Shown here: positions 1-7,692 of the stretch, piece by piece
Position numbering within the stretch: the stretch's first letter is position 1
How the letters are laid out: every line of letters begins with the position of its first letter
From: Varibaculum timonense_A
GTDB lineage: Bacteria; Actinomycetota; Actinomycetes; Actinomycetales; Actinomycetaceae
Direction: 5' to 3'
Assembly (NCBI RefSeq): GCF_027694345.1
Contig: NZ_JAQEVU010000002.1
Coordinates: 1 to 64,000, forward strand
Length of the DNA: 64,000 nt
Made by a program: the position numbers and the translations under genes
The notes under the pieces: model-generated
Seen by the model: the letters and a program-made list of their open reading frames with translations, nothing else
What the model was told of the DNA's origin: nothing
Databases searched by the model: none

Positions 1-1013
1 CCCGAACCCGTAAATACTAAAAGAAATAACCCCCAAACGGTTTACCGCCCCCCCAAATAGGGAGGGGCGGTAAACCATATAACCCCAAAAAACCGGCACG
101 CCCTTTTTCCCCAAAAAAGCCAGCACCGGTTTTTGGTGCCGTCTCCGTTAATCTTCTTGATTACGATATCGCCGTGCTTGGAAAGAACCCTATTAGAAGG
201 AGTACCGTGGTTTACCTTCCCAGCATTCGGGATCAAGATACCCTGGTTGGCAGTTCCCGAAAACCCGGCAGCCCGCCCTACAAAAACAACCCCCCACGCG
301 GGAGATTACCCCAAACAAACCCCTCAAGCAGAAAAACCGAAAACAAGGCGAGCTACAGCCTAATGATGATAGGGAGGTTTGTTACGTCCCCAGCGGGAAA
401 AGCAAAAACAGGGCACGCTCTCTAAGTTGGAAACCCGACAGCCCGCCCTACAAAAACAACCCCCCATACGGGAGATTACCCCAAACAAACCCCTCAAGCC
501 GGAGAAGCAAAAAACAAGGCGAGCTACAGCCTAATGATGATAGGGAGGTTTGTTACGTCCCCAGCGGGAAAAGCAAAAACAGGGCATGCCCTCTAAGTTG
601 GAAACCCGCCCGCTAGGTCATTTTCAAGGTGCTCATTGGCGTGAAACCTGCCGTTTGCAACTGTCCGGCTAGAGCTGTAGCCCTACCTCTCTTAAAGATT
701 TCTTACTCACTTCAGCACGTAAAAGAGCGGCTAGCTGTCATTGTGTTTCTCAATCGTGGAGTTTCGCACAAAAAACGAACAAAAACTAACGAGAAAAAAT
801 GTGCCTAAGGTTCTCCCCCCCCTAGAAAAGCTGCATGAACAAGTTTTAACTAAAATACCAGGTTGTAGGGGTATTTGTGTTTCTTCCCTCAAATCTCCCA
901 TTTTCTTATTCTGGCTTTTTATTAGAGAACCGCAATGCTAAATTGGTTGCTATATAACTTAAATATTTAGCTAAAAGACGCCAATTTCCCTCCGAATATG
1001 TGATGAGGTAGCT
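1..1013. other. Non-coding leader region with hairpin and tandem repeat
   Basis: No convincing gene is visible here. The stretch holds a perfect 13-bp inverted repeat (39-51 with 64-76, core GGTTTACCGCCCC), a smaller GCACC/GGTGC dyad near 122-140, and a two-copy tandem repeat of about 170 bp (listed separately). The last ~250 bases before the surface-protein gene at 1014 are AT-rich and probably carry its promoter, but I cannot place -35 and -10 boxes with confidence. Short open frames here lack a ribosome-binding site and have repeat-driven composition. Confidence 0.6.
261..601. repeat. Tandem direct repeat, two ~170-bp copies
   Basis: Copy 1 is about 261-430 and copy 2 about 431-601. Both begin AAACCCGRCAGCCCGCCCTA and end CTCTAAGTTGG. 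They differ at only a few positions, and the phrase AAACCCG recurs at 602, as if a third copy began there. Each unit contains GGGAGGTTTGTTACGTCCCC. The near identity indicates a recent duplication. I see no open frame shared by both copies and no transposase, so the function is unknown. Confidence 0.85.
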
Positions 1014-4000
1014 GTGAAACGTACAGGAAGTAACATAAACGGTCAAAACAATGACTTAAATGCTGCTGACCGCGCAGCTCAACCCCATCAGCTATCCGCT
1101 GCTAACCACGGCAACCCTGACACTACCTACAGCGACCACATTAAAGCTCCCGCCTTTAATCGGCGTACCCTGGGGGTAGCCTCGGTTCTGGGGTTACTGT
1201 TCGCGTCCTTGTTGGCGGTCACTTTATTTTCCACTTCCGCAGACAATTCCGCTTCCTCCGCTCCCAAATTTGACGCTAAAACAGTTTCCGAAAACACCAT
1301 ATTTGCGTTTGCCCAGCTAAAACCGGCAGAGTTCTCTACCGCTAGCAACTTTTACCATTCAGTTCTAGACCCTGCTGATGTTTCCAACACCCCAAAGGCA
1401 GGGGGGGCATTGGCTCCTTCCCGCAATCAGGGAGTTGCTGAAACTTCCGCGGCTCAACCTAGCTCGACCGACAGTGCTCGTTCCCAATGCTCGGGCGCTG
1501 CTTGTGCATCCCCCAGGCGCGCCCCGGTTACCGAGGTGACGGTTAAGTTGTTTAAGTTGGGGGTTGAGAAGCTTTTCTCACCTAAGGATCCTGTTTGTAG
1601 TTCGGGAAAGTTGTGTTCTGCTGCTGATGGTGTGCCTGTTGCTGGTGCTGAGTTTGCTTTGTATGAGGGCGCTAGCGTTGATGCGGCTAAGAAGGTTGGG
1701 GAGAATTTTACTGTTGGCGCGGATGGGTTTGAGATTTCTGGTTTGCAGCCGGGTGAGTATGTGTTAAAAGAGGTCGCGGCTCCTGACGGTTATGAGCCTT
1801 ATCCTAAAGCCGTCAAGTTTACCGTTGAGAAGGGTGGAAGGGCTAAATATAAGTATAGTAAGTTCACTCGTTACTTCGAGAATAACGAGTTTTATTTCCC
1901 GAATGTAAAGTCGGTGTCTACTAAGGTTAAGTTATTTAAGCTGGGGGTTGAGACTGCTTATTGCGATACCGATAGGCTTTGTACGGCTAAAGATGGTGTG
2001 CTTTTAGAGGGTGCTAAGTTTACCTTGTATGAGGGGACTGTGGTTGATGAGGCTAACAAGCGTGGGGAGTTCACTGTTGGTAAGGACGGTGTTGAGCTTC
2101 CTGTTTTGCAGCCCAACAAGACTTATGTCTTGAAAGAGGTCGCGGCTCCTACGGGGTATATACTGAATCCCACGTCTCATACACTTTCAGTTGATAAGAC
2201 TGGCAATGTTAGGTATGTGAAAGTCAAAGACCTTAGGTCGTTAAACCGAAATAATAACGAGTTATATATTCCGAACCTGAAGGCTCCGGTTCCTGAGGTT
2301 TCGTTGTTTAAGTTGGGGGTTAAGGATTTAGCGGATTGTTCTTGGGGTTCTTGTTCTGCTGCTGATGGTGAGCTTTTGGAGGGTGCTGAGTTTGCCTTGT
2401 ATGAGGGGACTGCGGCTGATACGGATCATCAGATTGGTAAGACTTTTACTGTTGGCAAGGATGGGTTGAAGATTCCTGGTTTGCAGGCGGGCAAGACTTA
2501 TACCTTGATAGAGGTTACGTCCCCGGCTGGTTATAAGGTTAGTGGTGCTAGGTACACGTTTGAAGTAGATGCTGATGGTAAAGCTAAGTATCAAACGGAT
2601 AACGGCTCACAGTTGTTTGCAGATAATAAGATTTTTGTTCCTAACCAGAAAGCTGCCCCTGCTGGGGTGACGGTTAAGTTGTTTAAGTTGGGGGTTACGA
2701 ATTCTGCGTTTGTGAAGAGCTGTACGACGGGTCAAAAGACTTGTTCTGCTGCTGATGGTGATCTTATTGCTGGTGCTAAATTTGTCTTGTATAAGGGGCA
2801 GAGGGTAGATGAGGCTAATAGGCTTGGGGAGTATGTCGTTGGTAAGGACGGGCTTGAGATTCCTGGTTTGCAGACGGGTAAATATACGTTAAAAGAGATT
2901 GAGGCTCCTGCGGGTTATGAGGTGAATCCTAATCCTGCACCCTTGGAAGTTCAGACTGGGGGGCGAGTCCGGGTTGGGCGCGGGAAATTCTTTAAAACAC
3001 TTGTTAATAACGAGTTTTATTTCCCGAACTTGAAGGCTGTGGAACCTGAGGTTTCGTTGTTTAAGTTGGGGGTTAAGGATTTAGCGGTTTGTGATTGGAG
3101 TTCTTGTTCTGCTGCTGATGGTGAGCTTTTGGAGGGTGCTGAGTTTGCCTTGTATGAGGGGACTGTACTTGATCAGGCTCATAAGGTTGGGGACAATTTT
3201 ACTGTTGGCAAGGATGGGTTGAAGATTCCTGGTTTGCAGGTGGGTAAGACTTATAGCTTGGTAGAGGTTACGTCCCCGGCTGGTTATCAGGTTAATCGTA
3301 CTGATTTAACGTTTGAGGTTGATGCTGATGGTAAGGCTAAGTATCAAACGGATGCTGGTTCAGAGTTTTTTGTAGATAATAAGATTTTTGTTCCTAACCA
3401 GAAAGCTGCGCCTCCTGCGGTGAAGTTTAAGTTGTTTAAGTTGGGGGTTACGGATTCTGCGCTTGTGAGGAACTGTACGGTTGCTTCGAAGATGTGTTCT
3501 GCTGCTGATGGCGAGCTTTTAGAGGGTGCTAAGTTTGTCTTGTATAAGGGGCAGAAGGTTGATGAGGCTAATAGGCTTGGGGAGTATGTCGTTGGTAAGG
3601 ACGGTCTTGAGATTTCTGATTTGCAGGTAAATGAGTATTACACGTTGCAAGAGGTTGAGGCTCCTGCGGGTTATGAGCGGAATACTAATGCTGCAGTCTT
3701 GAAAGTTAAGTCTGATGGTGTAGTTCAGCGCAGGATTAGTAAAATCTATAGAGATTTGGTTGATAACGAGTTCTACTTCCCAAACCTGAAGGAACCAATA
3801 CAGACAATCGATATCGCTCTAAACAAAGTATCCGATAAAGATATCCCCCTAGAGAACGTAAAATTCGATTTATACGAAGCTGCTAACCCTGAGAAACCAG
3901 TACAAAACATAACCACCGGAAACGACGGGAAAGCTACGCTAACGGTTATGCCCGGAGTTAAATATCGGTTAGTAGAAACCCAGACATACCCCGGATACGC

Positions 4001-4238
4001 CCTCCTGCCACAGGCAATAGAATTCCAGGTAGATGCGAACGGTACGGTAACAATAGATAAACAAAACGGAAATGTAAACACCGTAACCGGGGGAGATAAA
4101 ACCCTGAAAGTAGTTAACTACCCCGAAGGAAAACTGCCCCTGTCCGGACACGCCGGTTCCCTGCAAGTATTACTAATCGGGCTATCCCTGTTACTGGCGG
4201 CCGTGACCATAACCCTATTTGAAAGAAAACGAAACTAA
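1014..4238 (+). CDS. Wall-anchored surface protein with six SpaA/Cna_B-like repeats
   Basis: A 1074-residue protein predicted to be exported and covalently attached to peptidoglycan or polymerised as a pilus-like fibre. It starts at GTG 1014 after GATGAGGTAG. The N-terminus has a ~50-residue hydrophilic stretch and a hydrophobic segment at 52-72 (a long signal peptide). Six repeats of ~125 residues begin near residues 172, 301, 426, 551, 676 and 801. Each carries an LFKLGV strand, two Cys around a CSAADG-like motif, an LYEG/LYKG strand, a KE(V/I)xAPxGY-type motif and an N-E/K-FYFPN-like end, as in SpaA-type prealbumin domains that form isopeptide bonds. A divergent seventh domain starts near 928. 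The C-terminus has LPLSG (1041-1045), a hydrophobic helix and RKRN. LPLSG is a variant of LPXTG. The class C sortase downstream is the likely partner. The Cys pairs may form disulfides (inference). Codon use changes sharply near 3775. Confidence 0.9.
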   Translation: MKRTGSNINGQNNDLNAADRAAQPHQLSAANHGNPDTTYSDHIKAPAFNRRTLGVASVLGLLFASLLAVTLFSTSADNSASSAPKFDAKTVSENTIFAFAQLKPAEFSTASNFYHSVLDPADVSNTPKAGGALAPSRNQGVAETSAAQPSSTDSARSQCSGAACASPRRAPVTEVTVKLFKLGVEKLFSPKDPVCSSGKLCSAADGVPVAGAEFALYEGASVDAAKKVGENFTVGADGFEISGLQPGEYVLKEVAAPDGYEPYPKAVKFTVEKGGRAKYKYSKFTRYFENNEFYFPNVKSVSTKVKLFKLGVETAYCDTDRLCTAKDGVLLEGAKFTLYEGTVVDEANKRGEFTVGKDGVELPVLQPNKTYVLKEVAAPTGYILNPTSHTLSVDKTGNVRYVKVKDLRSLNRNNNELYIPNLKAPVPEVSLFKLGVKDLADCSWGSCSAADGELLEGAEFALYEGTAADTDHQIGKTFTVGKDGLKIPGLQAGKTYTLIEVTSPAGYKVSGARYTFEVDADGKAKYQTDNGSQLFADNKIFVPNQKAAPAGVTVKLFKLGVTNSAFVKSCTTGQKTCSAADGDLIAGAKFVLYKGQRVDEANRLGEYVVGKDGLEIPGLQTGKYTLKEIEAPAGYEVNPNPAPLEVQTGGRVRVGRGKFFKTLVNNEFYFPNLKAVEPEVSLFKLGVKDLAVCDWSSCSAADGELLEGAEFALYEGTVLDQAHKVGDNFTVGKDGLKIPGLQVGKTYSLVEVTSPAGYQVNRTDLTFEVDADGKAKYQTDAGSEFFVDNKIFVPNQKAAPPAVKFKLFKLGVTDSALVRNCTVASKMCSAADGELLEGAKFVLYKGQKVDEANRLGEYVVGKDGLEISDLQVNEYYTLQEVEAPAGYERNTNAAVLKVKSDGVVQRRISKIYRDLVDNEFYFPNLKEPIQTIDIALNKVSDKDIPLENVKFDLYEAANPEKPVQNITTGNDGKATLTVMPGVKYRLVETQTYPGYALLPQAIEFQVDANGTVTIDKQNGNVNTVTGGDKTLKVVNYPEGKLPLSGHAGSLQVLLIGLSLLLAAVTITLFERKRN

Positions 4239-4265
4239 AAGGTCAAAGTATTATCTCTAAACACG

Positions 4266-4370
4266 ACCCTACTGGCTGTTATCGGTAAAACAGAGGACAA
4301 CCCTATCTAAAATCGCGGCTCGTCCTCATAATCGAAAATAGAGGAGCAACCCCATAACAGCCAGTAGGGT
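4266..4370. promoter_or_regulatory. Nested inverted repeat between surface protein and sortase genes
   Basis: A perfect 17-bp inverted repeat (ACCCTACTGGCTGTTAT at 4266-4282 with its complement at 4354-4370) encloses a second 6-bp dyad, GAGGAC (4293-4298) with GTCCTC (4322-4327). It lies 28 bp after the surface-protein stop and 120 bp before the sortase start. No long T-run follows the outer stem. It may be a read-through or processing structure that sets sortase levels relative to the surface protein, or a protein-binding dyad. Confidence 0.6.
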
Positions 4371-4489
4371 TAGCGCTCCTTAAAAAGATATACAGCGATA
4401 AAAGTTTTCGTTCCATTAAGAACTGATTAAACTAAAGGAAGCGGTAATCACCTAAAAATATATACCGGTAGAAAGGAGGGGAGAAAATC

Positions 4490-5869
4490 ATGCGGAAAAT
4501 CCTAATCAGCGTACTGACCATAGTAGGCGCGCTACTGCTACTTTACCCAGTAGTAGCCGTATTTGCCGGAAACATCCACATCGGAGATATCGCGCGGCAA
4601 CAAGCACAAGAAATGAAAAAACTAGAAACTCAACCAGAAAAAGCGCAACAACTACTAGAACAAGCCAAAAAATACAACGCCCGCATTCGCGGAATCCCCA
4701 TCCTCGACCCCTACCTGTATCAAATGACCAAAACCGGGTCAGAAGAATACCAAGAATACTTAGCGACCCTCCCCGGAGACATCATGGCACGCCTAGTCGT
4801 GCCAGCAGCAAAAATCGACCTCCCAGTACGGCACGGCACCGAAGATGACGCCATCGCGCGCGGAGCCGGACACCTATTCGGAACCGGACTGCCAGTAGGC
4901 GGAAAAGGAGTAAACGCGGTACTCACCGCCCATTCAGGTATGAGAACCGCCAGCCTATTTGACGGATTAACAGACGTACAAGTCGGCGACATAGCCTACG
5001 TGCAGGTAGCCGGACAAAAACTCGCCTACAAAGTAAAAGAAATCCACATTATTAAACCCACACAGCTAGAATTATTTGAAGCTCAAGCTGGGCGTGACCT
5101 GCTAACCCTCTTCACCTGCACGCCCTACGGAATCAACACCCACCGCCTAGTAGTAACTGCAGAGCGAATCGCGTTAAACCAAGCCCCCCCAATGAATGAA
5201 AGTGGGCCTACCTGGTGGGATGCTCTGCGCTGGTGGATGATAATCCCGATAATAATCTGCGCTATCGGAGGCACAATCGTGGTGCGGTATTTGCGGAAGA
5301 ACCGGAAAGATAAGGATACGGGTGAGGGTGATTCCGGTAGTTCTGGTGGTTCTGGTTCAGCGGGAGCTGGATCTGCGGGCTCGGGTGGCTCAGGTGGCTC
5401 GGATGTGTCACCAGGGTCGCTGGGGTTACCGGGGTCGGATGCTTCACCGGCCTCTCCGGGGGCGTCGGGGTCGTCGGGGCCCTCGGGATCGGGCGTGAGT
5501 GGAGAAGAATACGCCGGTTCTGGCAGCGCTGCCCAAAATACAGAAACACCCATGACGAGCATAAAAAGTGATAACAGTGCAGTCAAAAAAGCCAGCGAAA
5601 CTATCGGTACGACCAGCGAAGCTACTGGAGAAACTGGCACCCAGGAAATAAAAAGATTATTCGCGATTAGCGCAGCCCCTCTGGCAGCGACAGATACCGA
5701 ATCTCCAAGACTAAGCCGCGTAGAACGGGCGAAAAAACTCCGCGACTCCAAAAACCCCAGCCGGGCACGCCCTCTTTCCCCCTCCTATGAAGCAGACCAA
5801 AACCCGCAGCGTCCCCAACAGCACGCCCTCAGCCAGCACAAAGAAAAAATCCTAACCAAATATACCTAA
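4490..5869 (+). CDS. Class C sortase with Gly/Ser-rich C-terminal extension
   Basis: A membrane transpeptidase expected to cleave an LPXTG-like signal and link surface-protein subunits. It starts at ATG 4490 with AGGAGGGGAG upstream. There is an N-terminal membrane helix (about 5-26), a class C lid motif DPY (73-75) and the catalytic triad H148 (TAHSG), C210 (TLFTCTPYG) and R219 (NTHRLVV). A second membrane helix (about 248-268) follows. These are hallmarks of pilin-polymerising class C sortases, which are usually ~280-300 residues long. This one has 459 residues because ~190 follow the second helix. The extension is a Gly/Ser/Pro-rich tract (about 278-345), then a charged Thr/Ser/Lys-rich tail predicted to be cytoplasmic. 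Its substrate is probably the adjacent LPLSG protein. No second pilin gene is visible nearby. Confidence 0.92.
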   Translation: MRKILISVLTIVGALLLLYPVVAVFAGNIHIGDIARQQAQEMKKLETQPEKAQQLLEQAKKYNARIRGIPILDPYLYQMTKTGSEEYQEYLATLPGDIMARLVVPAAKIDLPVRHGTEDDAIARGAGHLFGTGLPVGGKGVNAVLTAHSGMRTASLFDGLTDVQVGDIAYVQVAGQKLAYKVKEIHIIKPTQLELFEAQAGRDLLTLFTCTPYGINTHRLVVTAERIALNQAPPMNESGPTWWDALRWWMIIPIIICAIGGTIVVRYLRKNRKDKDTGEGDSGSSGGSGSAGAGSAGSGGSGGSDVSPGSLGLPGSDASPASPGASGSSGPSGSGVSGEEYAGSGSAAQNTETPMTSIKSDNSAVKKASETIGTTSEATGETGTQEIKRLFAISAAPLAATDTESPRLSRVERAKKLRDSKNPSRARPLSPSYEADQNPQRPQQHALSQHKEKILTKYT

Positions 5870-5943
5870 TCTAGCCCGACCCCTTAGCGCGCCCTATAAA
5901 ATAGAAACCAGTAGGTAAAGGCGTAGCGGAAAGGGCAAAAGAG

Positions 5944-6846
5944 ATGGCGGGAAAACCAAACATCCTAGTTGGGGTAGACGGCTCGCGCGAAGCACTCCAA
6001 GCCGCCGAATGGGCTGCGGCGAGAGCAAAACTAAACAACGCCCAGTTACAACTTGTATGCGCATACGCTTTACCCTCATACACGGCAGCATCAATGGAAA
6101 GCGGATTCGCGGTAATAGACAACGATGTAATTCGCGCCAGCGCACAAACCGTAGTAGACGAGACGCTCACCCACTTAGCAAAGCTAGGCTACCAGGCGGA
6201 AGGGCGAGTAGAGCCCGGTGACCCGACGGCGGTACTGGTGCAACTGTCAGAACAAGCCGATTTGATAGTCGTCGGCACTAGGGGAACAGGCGGATTCGCA
6301 GACAGACTACTGGGAGCCACATCATCCGCGTTACCAGCATATTCACGCTGCCCAGTAGTGGTGGTTCCCGGCAGAGGCGCCGACCAACAGTTCACGCCAG
6401 TAAAGAAAATCGTAATTGGGGTAGACGGTTCGAGCAGATCGCGCAAATCCTTGCGGCGAGCCATTGAAGAGGCGGCGCTCTGGGGAGCGCAACTGACCGC
6501 CGTGGACGCGGTTCCGATGGCATCATCGGCGGGTGTCCTCGCCTGGTTGCCTGCAACAGTGGATCGAGAAAGCATATTGCGGGACGTGCGTGACGAGCTA
6601 AAAGCCATATGCAAAGCAGAAAGTGCTGGTAGTGGGGTTGAAATCCATGCTCATGCCCTGGACGGAAACCCGGCAGCACTGCTAACCGAATTTTCAACCG
6701 CCGTTGAGCTGGTGGTAGTAGGGACGCGGGGACGTGGAGGATTCGCCGGGGTGTTGATGGGATCCACCTCGCAATCAGTGCTGGCGCACTCGACCTGCCC
6801 GGTACTGGTTGTGCCCACCGGGGACGGTCGGGGAGCTGAAGAATAA
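5944..6846 (+). CDS. Tandem universal stress protein (UspA family)
   Basis: A 300-residue cytoplasmic protein of two Usp domains in tandem, common in actinobacteria. Domain 1 begins ILVGVDGS (D12) and carries the ATP-binding signature GTRGTGGFADRLLGATS at about 110-126. Domain 2 begins IVIGVDGSS (about 156-164) and carries GTRGRGGFAGVLMGSTS at about 260-276. Both G-2X-G-9X-G-(S/T) motifs are intact, so the protein probably binds ATP. The family is linked to dormancy and stress adaptation. The specific role cannot be read from sequence. It starts at ATG 5944 with weak upstream purines and is followed by a repeat-rich gap. Confidence 0.9.
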   Translation: MAGKPNILVGVDGSREALQAAEWAAARAKLNNAQLQLVCAYALPSYTAASMESGFAVIDNDVIRASAQTVVDETLTHLAKLGYQAEGRVEPGDPTAVLVQLSEQADLIVVGTRGTGGFADRLLGATSSALPAYSRCPVVVVPGRGADQQFTPVKKIVIGVDGSSRSRKSLRRAIEEAALWGAQLTAVDAVPMASSAGVLAWLPATVDRESILRDVRDELKAICKAESAGSGVEIHAHALDGNPAALLTEFSTAVELVVVGTRGRGGFAGVLMGSTSQSVLAHSTCPVLVVPTGDGRGAEE

Positions 6847-7692
6847 TAGCTGGATTTGTGATGGCTGTTTGATGGCTCTTATTTGGTGGCTTGCGTTTTA
6901 GGGGTTTGTGTTTTTGGGGGTTTTTGTTTTTTTGGGGGTTTGTGCGGAGCCTTGTCTGGAGCTGGAGCCTTGGGTGCTGAGGACTTTGAACCCAGATTAA
7001 GTTGGCGTGTTGGTCGCGCTGTGTTGGTAGCGCCGGGTGGGTAGTGCAGGGTGGTTAGTGTCGGGTGGGAGCAGGATTCAGCGGAGCTAGCGATTGAGGG
7101 CGGCTGTGCCGCCTGGTTGGGCGTTGCTGCCGGGTTGGGGAGGGTGTTTTGGTCTCGGGAGGGCGGAAATGTCGGTGTCGTGCCTGGAACTGCTTGCGGG
7201 GGTGTGCAAAATCGCCCTCCCGTGACAGTTTCACCCTCCTGATTAAGGGCTGACGGCTTGTTTTGGGGGTTCTTAAGCGTTTCGGGAGGGTGATTTGGTC
7301 TTGGGAGGGTGGAATGGTTGGTGTCGTGCCTGGAACTGTTGGTGGGGGTGTGTAGAATTGCCCTCCTAATGCAGAATCGCCCTCCCGTGACAGTTTCACC
7401 CTCCTGATTTAGGGCTGACCGCTTGTTTTGAGGGTTTTAGAGCGTTTCGGGAGGGTGTTTTGGTCTTGGGAGGGTGTTTTTGTCAGGCGTGGGCGGTTTG
7501 AATGCTGATTCTTGTGCTGTTCGTGCTTTGCGGATGCTCATTTTGGCGCAAGGGTACTCCTTAGAATCCATCAAAGCTAATAGCCGGGATGTTCCTATCC
7601 TCGTCCTCCCCGCGAACACGCCCTAACCTAAGCCCGTTTGCGTTCTCGTCCTAATCTTTCCTGCTCGTCGTCCTCACCCGAAAATATGCTTC
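6847..7692. other. Intergenic gap with 19-bp-period repeat array
   Basis: An 846-bp gap between two convergent genes, with no credible coding frame. It is GT-rich up to ~7130 and then holds the dispersed repeat array described in the next entry (7138-7476). The remainder (7477-7692) shows nothing recognisable. Confidence 0.7.
7138..7476. repeat. Array of paired GGGAGGG / CCCTCC elements, 19-bp spacing
   Basis: G-oriented cores GGGAGGGYG start at 7138 and 7157, 7284 and 7303, and 7449 and 7468. C-oriented cores RCCCTCC start at 7213 and 7232, and at 7359, 7378 and 7397. Every step within a group is exactly 19 bp. G groups and C groups alternate, so the array can fold into hairpins. A longer unit is duplicated: the text from GTGTCGTGCCTGGAACTG to CACCCTCCTGATT occurs twice. 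The same element is found near 9.8, 23.4 and 49.2-50.1 kb. Confidence 0.85.

Noticed and set aside
42..236. A 64-codon minus-strand frame at the window start
   Set aside because: It spans the perfect hairpin, has no start context and matches nothing I recognise. A decayed gene end cannot be excluded.
741..941. A 66-codon frame upstream of the surface-protein gene
   Set aside because: No ribosome-binding site, no recognisable domain, and it lies in the AT-rich region expected to hold the promoter.
5125..5751. A 208-codon minus-strand frame opposite the sortase gene
   Set aside because: It mirrors the Gly/Ser-rich region of a clear sortase and has Pro-rich low complexity and no family match.
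7138..7476. Possible CRISPR array from regularly spaced repeats
   Set aside because: The conserved core is only 7-9 bp with a 19-bp period, groups contain two or three units in both orientations, and no cas gene is present.
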